A DNA stretch of 64,000 nucleotides from Entomomonas asaccharolytica (lineage in GTDB: Bacteria > Pseudomonadota > Gammaproteobacteria > Pseudomonadales > Pseudomonadaceae), in assembly GCF_016653615.1 (NCBI RefSeq), contig NZ_CP067393.1:372001-436000 (forward strand). The letters run 5' to 3'. Within the stretch, counting starts at the first letter, position 1, and the number at the start of each line of letters is the position of its first letter. The notes below the pieces were generated by a model that saw only the letters and a list, made by a program, of their open reading frames with translations, was not told the origin of the DNA and made no database searches. The position numbers and the translations under genes are program-made. Shown piece by piece: positions 26,349 through 35,507 of this stretch.

Positions 26349-29300
26349 ATGAAAAGATTTTTTAGAAAATTAGCTGTATTTTTCAAAAAGAGATGGGTTT
26401 GGACACTGTGTATTGCACTATTTTTAGCATTACTTGTATGGTTCTTATTCCCCTATTTTGGTTTTGGAGAGTCAAAGCCATGGGAGTCAAGCACATCTCG
26501 TTTAGTGACTATTTGTATTATTTTCCTATTATGGGGACTGCTATTAGTTTTCCTAAATTGGCGAGAAACGGCTAAACAAAAGAAAAAGCTCACTTCTGAT
26601 CAAGTTCAAGAGAAGTTAATTGTTGAAGAAAAAATATATGAAGAACGTCAAGCAGTAACTTCTTTATATAAAAAGGCGATGCAAACGCTTAAGAAGTCGA
26701 GTATTTATAAAGGTAGAAGTCAGGGATGGAAACATGATTTACCTTGGTATTTATTAATAGGTCCTGAGTCTAGTGGTAAAACTAGTATATTAGATTTCTC
26801 TGGATTAAATTTTCCACTTAATCAAATTGAACAACGTCTCACTAAAAATATTGAAGGTACACGTTATTGTGAATGGTATTTTGCTGAGAATGGTGTAGTA
26901 GTAGATACTTCTGGTCGCTATTTTTCACAAGAAAATAGTGAAGTTGATAGTGCAGGTTGGTTGACACTCCTCAATTTATTACGCCGTCGTAAAAGAAGTA
27001 GACCGCTGAATGGTGTGTTAGTGAATGTACCCATTGATGATTTGCTAAGTCATGATGAAGTTCATTTAGAACGTATTGCTCGCCAAACACGTGCAAGGTT
27101 ACATGATATACAGCAGCGTTTAGGTACAGAATGCCCTGTTTATATTTTGTTTAGTAAAGCTGATCATATCATTGGCTTTAATGAGTTCTTTGATAATATT
27201 TCGCAAGAGGAAAGTGCTCAAGTATTAGGGGTAACTTTCACTAAAGACCAAAAAGTAGTTAGTGCTGATCTAACTCGTTTTGAATTTGAAAGATTATTGG
27301 AGCGTTTGAATAAACAAGTTGTTAATAATTTACATCAAGAGCGTGATATTCAGCGTCGTGGCAAAATATTAGATTTTCCTTATCAATTTAATTTGATTGC
27401 TGAACAGCTATGTTTATTTATTGAATTGGCCACTACAGGCAATCGTTATCAAGAGGCTAGTCATTTACGCGGTTTTTATTTCATGAGTGTTCCTCATGTG
27501 ATAGAACATCTTGATGAGCATACGGTTAGAATTGGTAGAAATTTAGGGCTTTCTAGTAAAGCATTACCTGTTTATCGTCAAGGCAAACCTCGTTTCCTTT
27601 ATCAATTGTTTACTTCAGTTATTTTCCCAGAGTCAGAGTTAGCGACGCTGGATGAAACAGAAAGAAAACGTCTTAGTTGGAAACAAAGAAGTTTATATAT
27701 TGGTTCTGTAGCTACTTTGGCTGGCATTGGGTTACTTTGGGGATATAGTTTTTCAGCTAATAATAATTATTTAAAGGAAACTAATGAGCTAGGTGTGATG
27801 TTAACTAAACAACATGCTGAATTAATTCCAAAAGGTGATTTAGCGCAGTTAGAGTCTGTATTAAATACCAGTTATAAAGCTTATAAAGTATTTCCTAGTG
27901 ATAAAGATTTATCAATCAGTCATCAACTAGGGCTTTATCAAGGTGAAAAAACAACACCTGCTGTTTTAGCAACATATAATGATGAGTTATTAAAACAAAT
28001 GTTGCCTGCGGTAGCTCGTCAATTGGAAACGCAGATTAGATCAAATTTTACCAATAGAGATAAACTGTTAAATAGTTTACGTGCGTATCTCATGTTAAAT
28101 TATGAGCAGCATCGTGATAGAGAATATTTAGCAGCAACAATGAGTGACTATTGGGCGAATATCTATCCTAATAATACAGAGCTACAAGATGACTTAGAGG
28201 GTCATTTTGATAGGCTATTAGCGCTAGATTTTATTTATCCACTTAATGATGAACTCGTTGCACAAGCTAGACGTATTCTAAGTAATGAACCTTTAGCTAA
28301 TCTTGTTTATAACGCAATGAAGCAAGATGCAAAAATATTACCTGATTATGTGTTATCGCAGCATCTAGGTTCTCAAGGCTATTTGATTAAAGGCGCTGAT
28401 AAAAAGATAGCAGGCTTCTTTACTAAGTCTGGTTATAATCAATATTTCTTATCTAAGAAAGCACTGGATTTTATTACCAAGACATTAAGGGATAATTGGG
28501 TCTTAGGTAGTGCTGATACTTTATCACCTGCTGAACTGCAAAAAATATTGGTACAAGTAGAACAGTTATATTTTATTGATTATACAGATCAATGGAGTAA
28601 TACAATTGGTGGTTTAAAAGTAGCTAATGTTAACTCTTTCCCAGAAAGTGATTCACAGCTAACAGGTTTAACTGCTGCTAATAGTCCGTTCTTATTATTG
28701 TTAGGTGAAATTAAGGAGCATACCAAATTACCAGGTATTATTCCTGAGCCTGATGAAGATGATAAGGATGTTATTGCTGATAAAACGGGTGACATTAATA
28801 CCAATAGTTCTGCCAAACAAATGGCTAAACAGGCCACTAAAAAAGCAGCTATTAAAGGGGTTAATGCTGGTATAGATGGAGCGAAGAAATTAGCAGCAGC
28901 AGCTGTGCCTGAACAAGGTAAGAAGCGGATGGTGCAAATGTTTACACCTTATCATCGGTTACTATTAGATGATGGTTCTCCTAGTTCAGACTATGCCGCT
29001 GCTTCGCAAGCGCTGAATGAGCTCAACCAAAAAATATCAATGCTTTCTAGAGATAGCGCTCCTGAGCAAGCTGCGCTAGCATGGGCAAAAGATCGAATGG
29101 AAGGGCAACAAGATGCTTTATCAGCTGTACAAAATGCTGTTAAGCGTTTACCTGCGCCGTTTGATAAGTGGTATACCCAAATAGCTGATGATAACTGGCG
29201 TATCATTTTGGCAAGTTCTTATAACTACATTAATCAAGCTTATAAGGCTAATGTGTATACCTATTACAACAGCTCTATTAGAGGTCGCTATCCATTTAAT

Positions 29301-29930
29301 GGGAAAGCTAATACAGATGTAGCTATGTCTGATTTTGTTCGCTTCTTTAAAGTAGGCGGCATCATGGACAGTTTCTATGAAAGTAATTTAAAGCCTTTTG
29401 TATCAACAAATGGTAGTTACTATCAAGTGAAAACGATTGATGGTCGTGGTTTACCTATTAGTAGTGCCTCATTAGCTCAATTTAGAGTTGTTCGCGTGAT
29501 ACAGGCTGGCTTATTTAGCGAAAATCCAGAACATCCAACAGTAAGTTTTAAACTTGAGCCGCATTTCTTAGAGGTAACATTAAGTCGAGTTATTTTACAA
29601 ATTGGAGATCAAAAAATAGAGTATCGTCATGGTCCTATTTTATCTAATCGCTTTACTTGGCCAACGGAGAATGCAGATACCAGTATAGTGTCTGAGAAAT
29701 TTGAAGATTTATCTGGTAATCGTACTTTATACCAAACAGAACCTGGTGCATGGTCACTGTTTAGATTTATTGATCAGATGGAAATCTCTTATGCCTCTGG
29801 ACGTGATGTGATGATCTTAAAAACTAACGTAGATGGTAAATATGCTAACTACTTGTTATCAACACAACGTTCACCTAATCCATTTGATGTAAAAATATAT
29901 CGTGCATTTGCTCTAAGGGATAATTTATAG
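26349..29930 (+). CDS. tssM: T6SS inner-membrane protein TssM (IcmF)
   Basis: The protein has 1193 residues from ATG 26349, which has AAGGGACC upstream; an earlier GTG overlaps tssL and lacks a ribosome binding site. Two transmembrane segments lie near residues 18-36 and 52-70. A cytoplasmic NTPase-like domain follows with Walker A GPESSGKT near residue 138. A third transmembrane segment lies near residues 448-466, and the large periplasmic IcmF region reaches the C-terminus. A Lys/Ala-rich low-complexity stretch lies near residues 820-860 (KQMAKQATKKAAIKG). TssM spans the envelope with TssJ and TssL as the secretion channel frame. The intact Walker A suggests ATP binding. Confidence 0.96.
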   Translation: MKRFFRKLAVFFKKRWVWTLCIALFLALLVWFLFPYFGFGESKPWESSTSRLVTICIIFLLWGLLLVFLNWRETAKQKKKLTSDQVQEKLIVEEKIYEERQAVTSLYKKAMQTLKKSSIYKGRSQGWKHDLPWYLLIGPESSGKTSILDFSGLNFPLNQIEQRLTKNIEGTRYCEWYFAENGVVVDTSGRYFSQENSEVDSAGWLTLLNLLRRRKRSRPLNGVLVNVPIDDLLSHDEVHLERIARQTRARLHDIQQRLGTECPVYILFSKADHIIGFNEFFDNISQEESAQVLGVTFTKDQKVVSADLTRFEFERLLERLNKQVVNNLHQERDIQRRGKILDFPYQFNLIAEQLCLFIELATTGNRYQEASHLRGFYFMSVPHVIEHLDEHTVRIGRNLGLSSKALPVYRQGKPRFLYQLFTSVIFPESELATLDETERKRLSWKQRSLYIGSVATLAGIGLLWGYSFSANNNYLKETNELGVMLTKQHAELIPKGDLAQLESVLNTSYKAYKVFPSDKDLSISHQLGLYQGEKTTPAVLATYNDELLKQMLPAVARQLETQIRSNFTNRDKLLNSLRAYLMLNYEQHRDREYLAATMSDYWANIYPNNTELQDDLEGHFDRLLALDFIYPLNDELVAQARRILSNEPLANLVYNAMKQDAKILPDYVLSQHLGSQGYLIKGADKKIAGFFTKSGYNQYFLSKKALDFITKTLRDNWVLGSADTLSPAELQKILVQVEQLYFIDYTDQWSNTIGGLKVANVNSFPESDSQLTGLTAANSPFLLLLGEIKEHTKLPGIIPEPDEDDKDVIADKTGDINTNSSAKQMAKQATKKAAIKGVNAGIDGAKKLAAAAVPEQGKKRMVQMFTPYHRLLLDDGSPSSDYAAASQALNELNQKISMLSRDSAPEQAALAWAKDRMEGQQDALSAVQNAVKRLPAPFDKWYTQIADDNWRIILASSYNYINQAYKANVYTYYNSSIRGRYPFNGKANTDVAMSDFVRFFKVGGIMDSFYESNLKPFVSTNGSYYQVKTIDGRGLPISSASLAQFRVVRVIQAGLFSENPEHPTVSFKLEPHFLEVTLSRVILQIGDQKIEYRHGPILSNRFTWPTENADTSIVSEKFEDLSGNRTLYQTEPGAWSLFRFIDQMEISYASGRDVMILKTNVDGKYANYLLSTQRSPNPFDVKIYRAFALRDNL

Positions 29931-29932
29931 GA

Positions 29933-30652
29933 ATGTTACTACGAAGTGCAGCAAGGACAGATCAAGGCAAAGTAAGAGAAAAAAATGAAGATGCTTTTAT
30001 CAACTACCCAGATCGAAAAATCTGGGTAGTTGCTGATGGTATGGGAGGACATGATAACGGTGAGATAGCTAGTCGCATGGTGGTTGAGGCACTAGCAGAT
30101 CTCGAGTTGAGTCAGGATTTTGATGAGCGTGTTAAACAAATAACCCGTTGCTTAAGGTACGTTAATAAGCAGCTTACTCAGCAGGATAAAACCGTTGTTA
30201 AAGGGCAACTACCACCTATAATGGGTACAACGGTTGTTGCTTTATTGATAGAAGATTATCGAATGGCCTGTATTTGGGCTGGGGACAGTCGTTGTTATTT
30301 ATTTAGAAAAGGTAATATCTATCAAGTCACAAAAGATCATGCTGTTTGGCAAGAGCTAATGGATGAGCAACAACTTTCTATGCAGGAAGCACAACAGCAA
30401 AAAGGTAGCTTTGCATTAACGAGAGCTGTTGGTGCTGATGAAGAACTAAGTCTAGGAATAGTAGAAATGGAAATTGCGGCTGGTGATAGATTTTTGCTTT
30501 GTTCAGATGGAATTTATCAGTATGTTAGTTATGATCAACTCTATCAAGCGATGAGTAAAGCATCACCTCATTTGGCCATTGAGCAACTATTTCACGACGT
30601 ATTAGCTACAGAAGCAAAAGATAATTTAACCGCTATTATAGTAGTTCCATGA
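29933..30652 (+). CDS. stp1: PP2C-type Ser/Thr phosphatase of the T6SS (Stp1-type)
   Basis: This 239-residue PPM-family phosphatase shows the metal-binding motifs RTDQGKVREKNEDAF, VVADGMGGHDNGE, MGTTVVAL, WAGDSRCYLFR, LLCSDGIYQYV and the final DNLTAIIV. It starts 2 bp after the tssM stop and overlaps the kinase gene by 4 bp. In Pseudomonas the equivalent Stp1 opposes the Stk1 kinase in a threonine phosphorylation switch linked to the T6SS. The likely local target is the FHA protein, but that is inferred from context. Confidence 0.93.
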   Translation: MLLRSAARTDQGKVREKNEDAFINYPDRKIWVVADGMGGHDNGEIASRMVVEALADLELSQDFDERVKQITRCLRYVNKQLTQQDKTVVKGQLPPIMGTTVVALLIEDYRMACIWAGDSRCYLFRKGNIYQVTKDHAVWQELMDEQQLSMQEAQQQKGSFALTRAVGADEELSLGIVEMEIAAGDRFLLCSDGIYQYVSYDQLYQAMSKASPHLAIEQLFHDVLATEAKDNLTAIIVVP

Positions 30653-31674
30653 GCGAGAAAAGTGAATTAACATCAATGGCTAACGATCAGCCAATTTTAC
30701 TGATTGAGTCAGCAAATAAAGCTGCTGATGAAGAAATAACAGGCTCTTTATCTATTAGTGAAAATCCTATCATTAGCAAAGATGATGTTAAGCAGCCAGT
30801 AATAACTACCAATGAAATAAAAGCCAAAGCACTGCCTGATACTTTAGCAGGACGGTATAAACTGGAACGTATTTTAGGTGTGGGTGGTATGGCTGTTGTA
30901 TATCGTGCCTATGACAAGTTAGCAGCACACTTTAAACATCCTTACCCTTATGTTGCTTTAAAAATGTTTAAAGAGGAGTTTGCAGGTTTTGCTGACGCGA
31001 GTTATTTACTTTATAGCGAATATGCATTGCTGACATCTTTAAATCATCCACACATTGTTAGAGCTTATCAATTTGATATTGATGCTGAAAGTGAGCGTGC
31101 TTTTTTAACTTTAGAATTTTTAAGGGGGTTAACACTTGATCAATGGTTGATGGAAAATCCATTAGGGGTTAGTTTTAAAAAAGTACAACCCATGTTATTA
31201 GAAATTATTGATGCCATGTGTTATGGCCATCAACATCATACTATTCATGGTGATCTTAAGCCCAGCAATATTATGCTAACTAATCAAGGTTGTATATTAT
31301 TTGATTACGGTTTAGGACAAGTATTAGTTGGTGAACTTGCAGAATTACCTAAAATATCTAGAAAACGCTTTAATGCGTGGACACCCAAATATGCTGCGCC
31401 TGAGCTGCTAGAGGATGTTTCATTAACAACAAAAACAGATATATTTGCTTTATGTTGTATAATTTATGAATTGCTAACAGGCAAAAATCCTTACTATATT
31501 GATAAAAAAACTAAATACTCTGTTAGCCCCTCTAAACCTAAAGACTTATCAAAAAAACAATGGCAGGCATTAGCTTGTGGTTTAGCCACTAGACCTGAAG
31601 ATAGAACAGTAACTGCAGAAGAGCTTAAAAAAGTTTTTCAATCTACTGCTAAAAACTTCTTTTTTTGGTCTTAA
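30649..31674 (+). CDS. stk1: Ser/Thr protein kinase of the T6SS (Stk1-type)
   Basis: This 341-residue eukaryote-like kinase has an N-terminal 65-residue Ser/Glu-rich leader, then a kinase domain with glycine loop LGVGGMAVVYRAYD and YVALKMFKEEF carrying the ATP lysine. The catalytic loop is HGDLKPSNIM near residue 199, with Gly in place of the usual Arg of HRD. The metal-binding loop reads DYG where DFG is standard. Asp, Lys and Asn of the catalytic loop are intact, so activity is likely, and lack of the HRD arginine suggests it does not need activation-loop phosphorylation. No C-terminal transmembrane or PASTA region is present. It ends the core T6SS operon. Confidence 0.92.
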   Translation: MSEKSELTSMANDQPILLIESANKAADEEITGSLSISENPIISKDDVKQPVITTNEIKAKALPDTLAGRYKLERILGVGGMAVVYRAYDKLAAHFKHPYPYVALKMFKEEFAGFADASYLLYSEYALLTSLNHPHIVRAYQFDIDAESERAFLTLEFLRGLTLDQWLMENPLGVSFKKVQPMLLEIIDAMCYGHQHHTIHGDLKPSNIMLTNQGCILFDYGLGQVLVGELAELPKISRKRFNAWTPKYAAPELLEDVSLTTKTDIFALCCIIYELLTGKNPYYIDKKTKYSVSPSKPKDLSKKQWQALACGLATRPEDRTVTAEELKKVFQSTAKNFFFWS

Positions 31675-31924
31675 TACTATTGTGCAATAAGATGCACGTA
31701 AACTCTACAAATAGTCTTGATTTATATTTAACCTATTGAAATTATTGCGTTTAATGTGTTGTGCAAGCTTTTGTACGTTATGTGAAAAGAATTGCTCAAC
31801 TTTTCTTGTTTTTGTTGGAAGTTTTAGTAAAAAATACTTTTTATTCTTTATTTAATGATTGGAAAATAAAATTTACCTTTATTTATCAATAAATTATGTT
31901 CTGCTAAATGTTATTTTTAAAAGA

Positions 31925-31940
31925 TGGCATAGGCTTTGCT
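31925..31940 (+). promoter_or_regulatory. Sigma-54 (-24/-12) promoter of hcp
   Basis: TGGCATAGGCTTTGCT matches the sigma-54 consensus TGGCAC-N5-TTGCW with the exact GG-to-GC spacing (first G of GG to G of GC is 12 bases). It lies 74 bp before the hcp start. The same locus encodes a sigma-54 activator with an intact GAFTGA loop. The rest of the 31675-32013 gap is AT-rich and probably contains the activator binding sites. Confidence 0.82.
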
Positions 31941-32013
31941 TTATAGATAATACCCTTAATTCAAAAACAAGTACTTTTTTATTTCATTCATTTAATTAAT
32001 TTAGGAGAATACT

Positions 32014-32532
32014 ATGCCAACTCCCGCGTATGTAACACTAGTCGGAACTAAGCAAGGTTTAATTACAGCTGGTACATTTACTGAAGACTCAGTAGGTAAC
32101 ATCTATCAAGAAGGTCATGAAGACGAAGCACTTGTTCAAGCGTTTAGTCATGAAATTATTATTCCACGTGACCCGCAATCAGGTCAACCTACTGGTCAAC
32201 GCGTACACAAACCATTAATGATCACTAAAGTGTATGACAAATCATCTCCATTGATTTTCAATGCATTAACTTCAGGTGAGCGTTTAAGCGAATGTACAAT
32301 TAAATGGTACAGAACTTCTTCAGCTGGTGTACAAGAGCATTACTTCACAATTAAATTAGAAGATGCTGTGATCGTAGACGTAAAAGCATACATGCCTAAC
32401 TGTCAAGATCCTGCGATGTCTCATTTCACTCACTTAGAAGATGTGTATATGACTTATCGTAAAATCATTTGGACTCACGAAGTTGCAGGTACTTCAGGTT
32501 CAGACGATTGGAGAGCACCTATCTCTGCTTAA
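32014..32532 (+). CDS. hcp: T6SS inner tube protein Hcp
   Basis: This 172-residue Hcp matches the Hcp2-type family: MPTPAYVTLVGTKQGLITAG, then GHEDEALVQAFSHEIIIPRDPQSGQPTGQRVHKP, and ISA at the C-terminus after DDWRAP. Hexameric rings stack into the tube expelled by sheath contraction, and Hcp is also a chaperone for some effectors. TTAGGAG lies at good distance before the ATG. The gene stands alone between a sigma-54 promoter and a strong terminator, so it can be expressed at high level separately from the core operon. Its codon use and composition (somewhat richer in GC than flanking noncoding DNA) fit a highly expressed gene. Confidence 0.98.
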   Translation: MPTPAYVTLVGTKQGLITAGTFTEDSVGNIYQEGHEDEALVQAFSHEIIIPRDPQSGQPTGQRVHKPLMITKVYDKSSPLIFNALTSGERLSECTIKWYRTSSAGVQEHYFTIKLEDAVIVDVKAYMPNCQDPAMSHFTHLEDVYMTYRKIIWTHEVAGTSGSDDWRAPISA

Positions 32533-32569
32533 TTGTCAGAGTAGTACTTCTATAGAACTAAACTCCAGA

Positions 32570-32611
32570 AGAAACCCTCTTGCAGTTAATTTAACTGTAA
32601 GGGGGGTTTCT
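32570..32611 (+). terminator. Strong terminator hairpin after hcp
   Basis: AGAAACCCTCTTGCAGTTAA (32570-32589) pairs with the arm at 32591-32611, which begins TTAACTGTAAGG and ends GGTTTCT. The stem is nearly 20 bp with few mismatches, 38 bp after the hcp stop. The remaining gap to 33050 is AT-rich and I see no other supportable feature. Confidence 0.8.
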
Positions 32612-33050
32612 GTTATAGGTAACCAGTAATAGTGAAAAAAACTAATAAATATTATTAGTGAATAAAGTTTTGAATAGTGTTAACAGAAATCTAAAAGTTT
32701 TTTTATAAGAAATTAATATAGATTACCAGTCTATAAAGAAGATTAATGTTCTTAGTAATAGTGTATATTTTCACTATTTGATAGTTAGATTGTGAGATTA
32801 GTTAAAGAAAAGTTCACCTAAAAATTAAAGAGTTAGTTAAGTGTCATGAGTATTTTTCTATATATTAATGAGTATTAATCAATATAAAACAATGGTTTGC
32901 TTATTTAGTAATAAAGTAATACTAGCTATACTAACGTCTAATAAAAATATTATTTAAAGCATAATTAAGCTTATTTTAAGTATGTTTATTTACAATAGAA
33001 CAATACCAAAACTAGGCTTAATTGAAGTTACTGTTTAAAGGAGTTGCAGT

Positions 33051-35507
33051 ATGTTTTCCCAATCAAACGTCACACATTTCCAGCTGTTTTGGGATGAATC
33101 AAGTACATCAAAATCAACTAACAACTCACCTCAAACATTATCTAACGCCCCTTTAGCACAAAGCACTGTATCATCAAACAATACAGCAGATCTTAGTGAA
33201 GCATTAGCAGGTATTAGTGATAAGTTTTCTAGCTTGTCAGATGGTATTAAATCACTGGATCCATTTTCCACATTAGCAGCAGCTAATGAATTAAAAGCTT
33301 CATTAAGTAATAGTAATGAAGAGACAGCCCAAACAGCCCTAGACAAACTCCAGATATTATCCTTTACAGGAATAGAAGGCATCTCCACACCCTATGCCTT
33401 TGAAATAACCTTAATCAACAAACATATTCGTTTTGATATCACCCAACTCCTTAGCAAACCAGTATTTCTAGGATTTACCCCACAAGGCAAATCAGGTAAT
33501 GGAGTGCATGGTGTAGTACAGGCAGTTAAGCGTGGGCCTATTAGCCAACACTATGCTATATTCTCCATCGTCATAACCCCTCGTTTTAGCCACCTAATGA
33601 AACGAGTCAACCAAAGAAAATTCCTTGCCAAAACAGTACCAGAAATTATCACCACCATACTTTCAGAGCACGGTATGCAACAAGGCTCAGAATCAGGTTT
33701 TGAATTCAAACTCAAAGAAACCTATCCCCCTAGAGACTTCTGTGTTCAATATGATGAAACAGACTACCATTTTGTGTCGCGTCTTTGTCAAGAAGAAGGG
33801 ATAGCTTATCACTTTCAACATACGCCAAATAACCACAAAATGATCTTTACCGATGCTATGCCATTCTTCCCAAGTGTGGCAGAAGCTGTAAAATTTATGA
33901 ACGACACAGGCATGGTAGCTGATAGCCAAGCCCTTAAATACTTTGACGTATCCTTAGCCTCTAGAACTCAGACAGCGGCATGGCGTGACTACAACTTCAC
34001 CAACATGAAAATCCCTGAAGGTACTAGTCAAGGCCAACAAAGTCAAAAGGGTAATGAAGCCACAGAACCAAATCTAGAACATTACGACTATCCAAGCTCT
34101 GGCATGGACAAAGCTAGAAATGAACAACTAGCCAAAATAGAAATAGAACGCCTAAGAACAGACCATCTACTAGGCGAAGGCTACAGCGACATACCAGAAC
34201 TACACAGTGGCTACTACATCACCATCCAAGACCATCCTAGTCTAGACACCATGGATGCGGAAAAACCTTGGCTAATTACCCAAATTAGACACAAAGGCTA
34301 CCAGCCACAAGTACTAGAAGCCTTTGCAGGGGCAGGTAGTGCAGCCAGTACTACACTACCAAGTCAACTGCATAAATACCTCGATATAGATACAGAGTTA
34401 GAATTCCCTGTACAAAACCAACAACAAGGCTACTTCAACGTCTTTAATGCCATTCCACAAGAAATAACCTATAGACCTGCTAGAAGACATCCCAAAAGCA
34501 GAATCAGAGGTTCACAAACAGCTATTGTAACAGGCGCACCAGGTGAAGAAATCTACTGTGATGAATATGGACGAATCAAAGTTCAATTCCATTGGGACAG
34601 AGAAGGAACGATGGACGAAAACTCAAGCCATTGGATACGAGTAGCTAGCAATTGGGCGCATAATGGTTATGGCACGGTAGTAATCCCTAGAGTAGGTATG
34701 GAAGTGATGGTAGACTTCTTAGAGGGAGATCCAGACCAACCACTCATTAAAGGAGCAGTGCATAATGGAGTGAACAAAGTACCTTATGAGCTACCTGCTA
34801 ACAAAACTAGATCAGTATTCAAAACCAGTTCAAGCAAAGGTGGTAATGGTTCTAATGAGTTAAGAATAGAAGATAAAGCAGGCCAAGAACAAATCTTTGT
34901 GCAAAGCCAAAAAGACTTTGATCAACTAACAAAAAATAATCACACAGTACAAGTAAATAATAACAGTCATCTACAAGTTAATAATGAGCACTCAGAAACT
35001 ATCAAAAAGAATCGATACACCAAAAACGAAAGTGAAGAACATCATTTAACCCAACTGGATCGTAAAACCCAACTACTAACCAATGATCATACAACCATCG
35101 GAATAAGCCAACATACAACTATTGGCACAGTACAAACTATCGAAGCAGGCCAAGAAATTCATCTTAAGGCTGGGATGAACCTAGTTATAGATGGTGGTCT
35201 TTCCCTTTCCTTAAAAGCAGGTGGTCAACATGTAGTATTAAACCCAATGGGTATTTGGATGACTACTCCACAATGGACAGATGGTGTACCAATGGAAGGA
35301 ACTCCTGCTGCACCTTTGTTACCACTAAATCAGGATAAAGCCGTTGAAGTAACTTCTGCGCCTGTAGTAAGCCATAAAATAACACAGGCTCAGCAACAGC
35401 ATACTCCTATTGTTCTGTTATGTGGTAAGAAACAAGGTGGTACCCCTGCTGATTGTCCATTAAGTGACTGTCCTTGTCGTAAAAAGGAACAAGGAGCAAT
35501 GGCATGA
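33051..35507 (+). CDS. vgrG: T6SS spike protein VgrG (first copy, extended N-terminus)
   Basis: This 818-residue VgrG has a gp27-like base (about residues 100-430), a gp5-like OB region (AIVTGAPGEEIYCDEYGRIKVQFHWDREG near residue 495) and a DUF2345/beta-helix needle (to about 745). It is unusual in carrying about 75 residues rich in Ser, Thr and Asn (roughly residues 20-100) before the family start LQILSFTGIEGISTPYAFEITL. The tail ends GTPADCPLSDCPCRKKEQ, a Cys-rich element also present in the VgrG at 58674. AAAGGAG precedes the ATG. It overlaps the DUF4123 adaptor gene by 4 bp, so spike and adaptor are co-translated. The cargo is presumably the giant protein that follows. Confidence 0.96.
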   Translation: MFSQSNVTHFQLFWDESSTSKSTNNSPQTLSNAPLAQSTVSSNNTADLSEALAGISDKFSSLSDGIKSLDPFSTLAAANELKASLSNSNEETAQTALDKLQILSFTGIEGISTPYAFEITLINKHIRFDITQLLSKPVFLGFTPQGKSGNGVHGVVQAVKRGPISQHYAIFSIVITPRFSHLMKRVNQRKFLAKTVPEIITTILSEHGMQQGSESGFEFKLKETYPPRDFCVQYDETDYHFVSRLCQEEGIAYHFQHTPNNHKMIFTDAMPFFPSVAEAVKFMNDTGMVADSQALKYFDVSLASRTQTAAWRDYNFTNMKIPEGTSQGQQSQKGNEATEPNLEHYDYPSSGMDKARNEQLAKIEIERLRTDHLLGEGYSDIPELHSGYYITIQDHPSLDTMDAEKPWLITQIRHKGYQPQVLEAFAGAGSAASTTLPSQLHKYLDIDTELEFPVQNQQQGYFNVFNAIPQEITYRPARRHPKSRIRGSQTAIVTGAPGEEIYCDEYGRIKVQFHWDREGTMDENSSHWIRVASNWAHNGYGTVVIPRVGMEVMVDFLEGDPDQPLIKGAVHNGVNKVPYELPANKTRSVFKTSSSKGGNGSNELRIEDKAGQEQIFVQSQKDFDQLTKNNHTVQVNNNSHLQVNNEHSETIKKNRYTKNESEEHHLTQLDRKTQLLTNDHTTIGISQHTTIGTVQTIEAGQEIHLKAGMNLVIDGGLSLSLKAGGQHVVLNPMGIWMTTPQWTDGVPMEGTPAAPLLPLNQDKAVEVTSAPVVSHKITQAQQQHTPIVLLCGKKQGGTPADCPLSDCPCRKKEQGAMA

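Noticed and set aside
31682-31697. Possible terminator GTGCA/TGCAC after stk1
   Set aside because: The stem is only 5 bp and no T-run follows.
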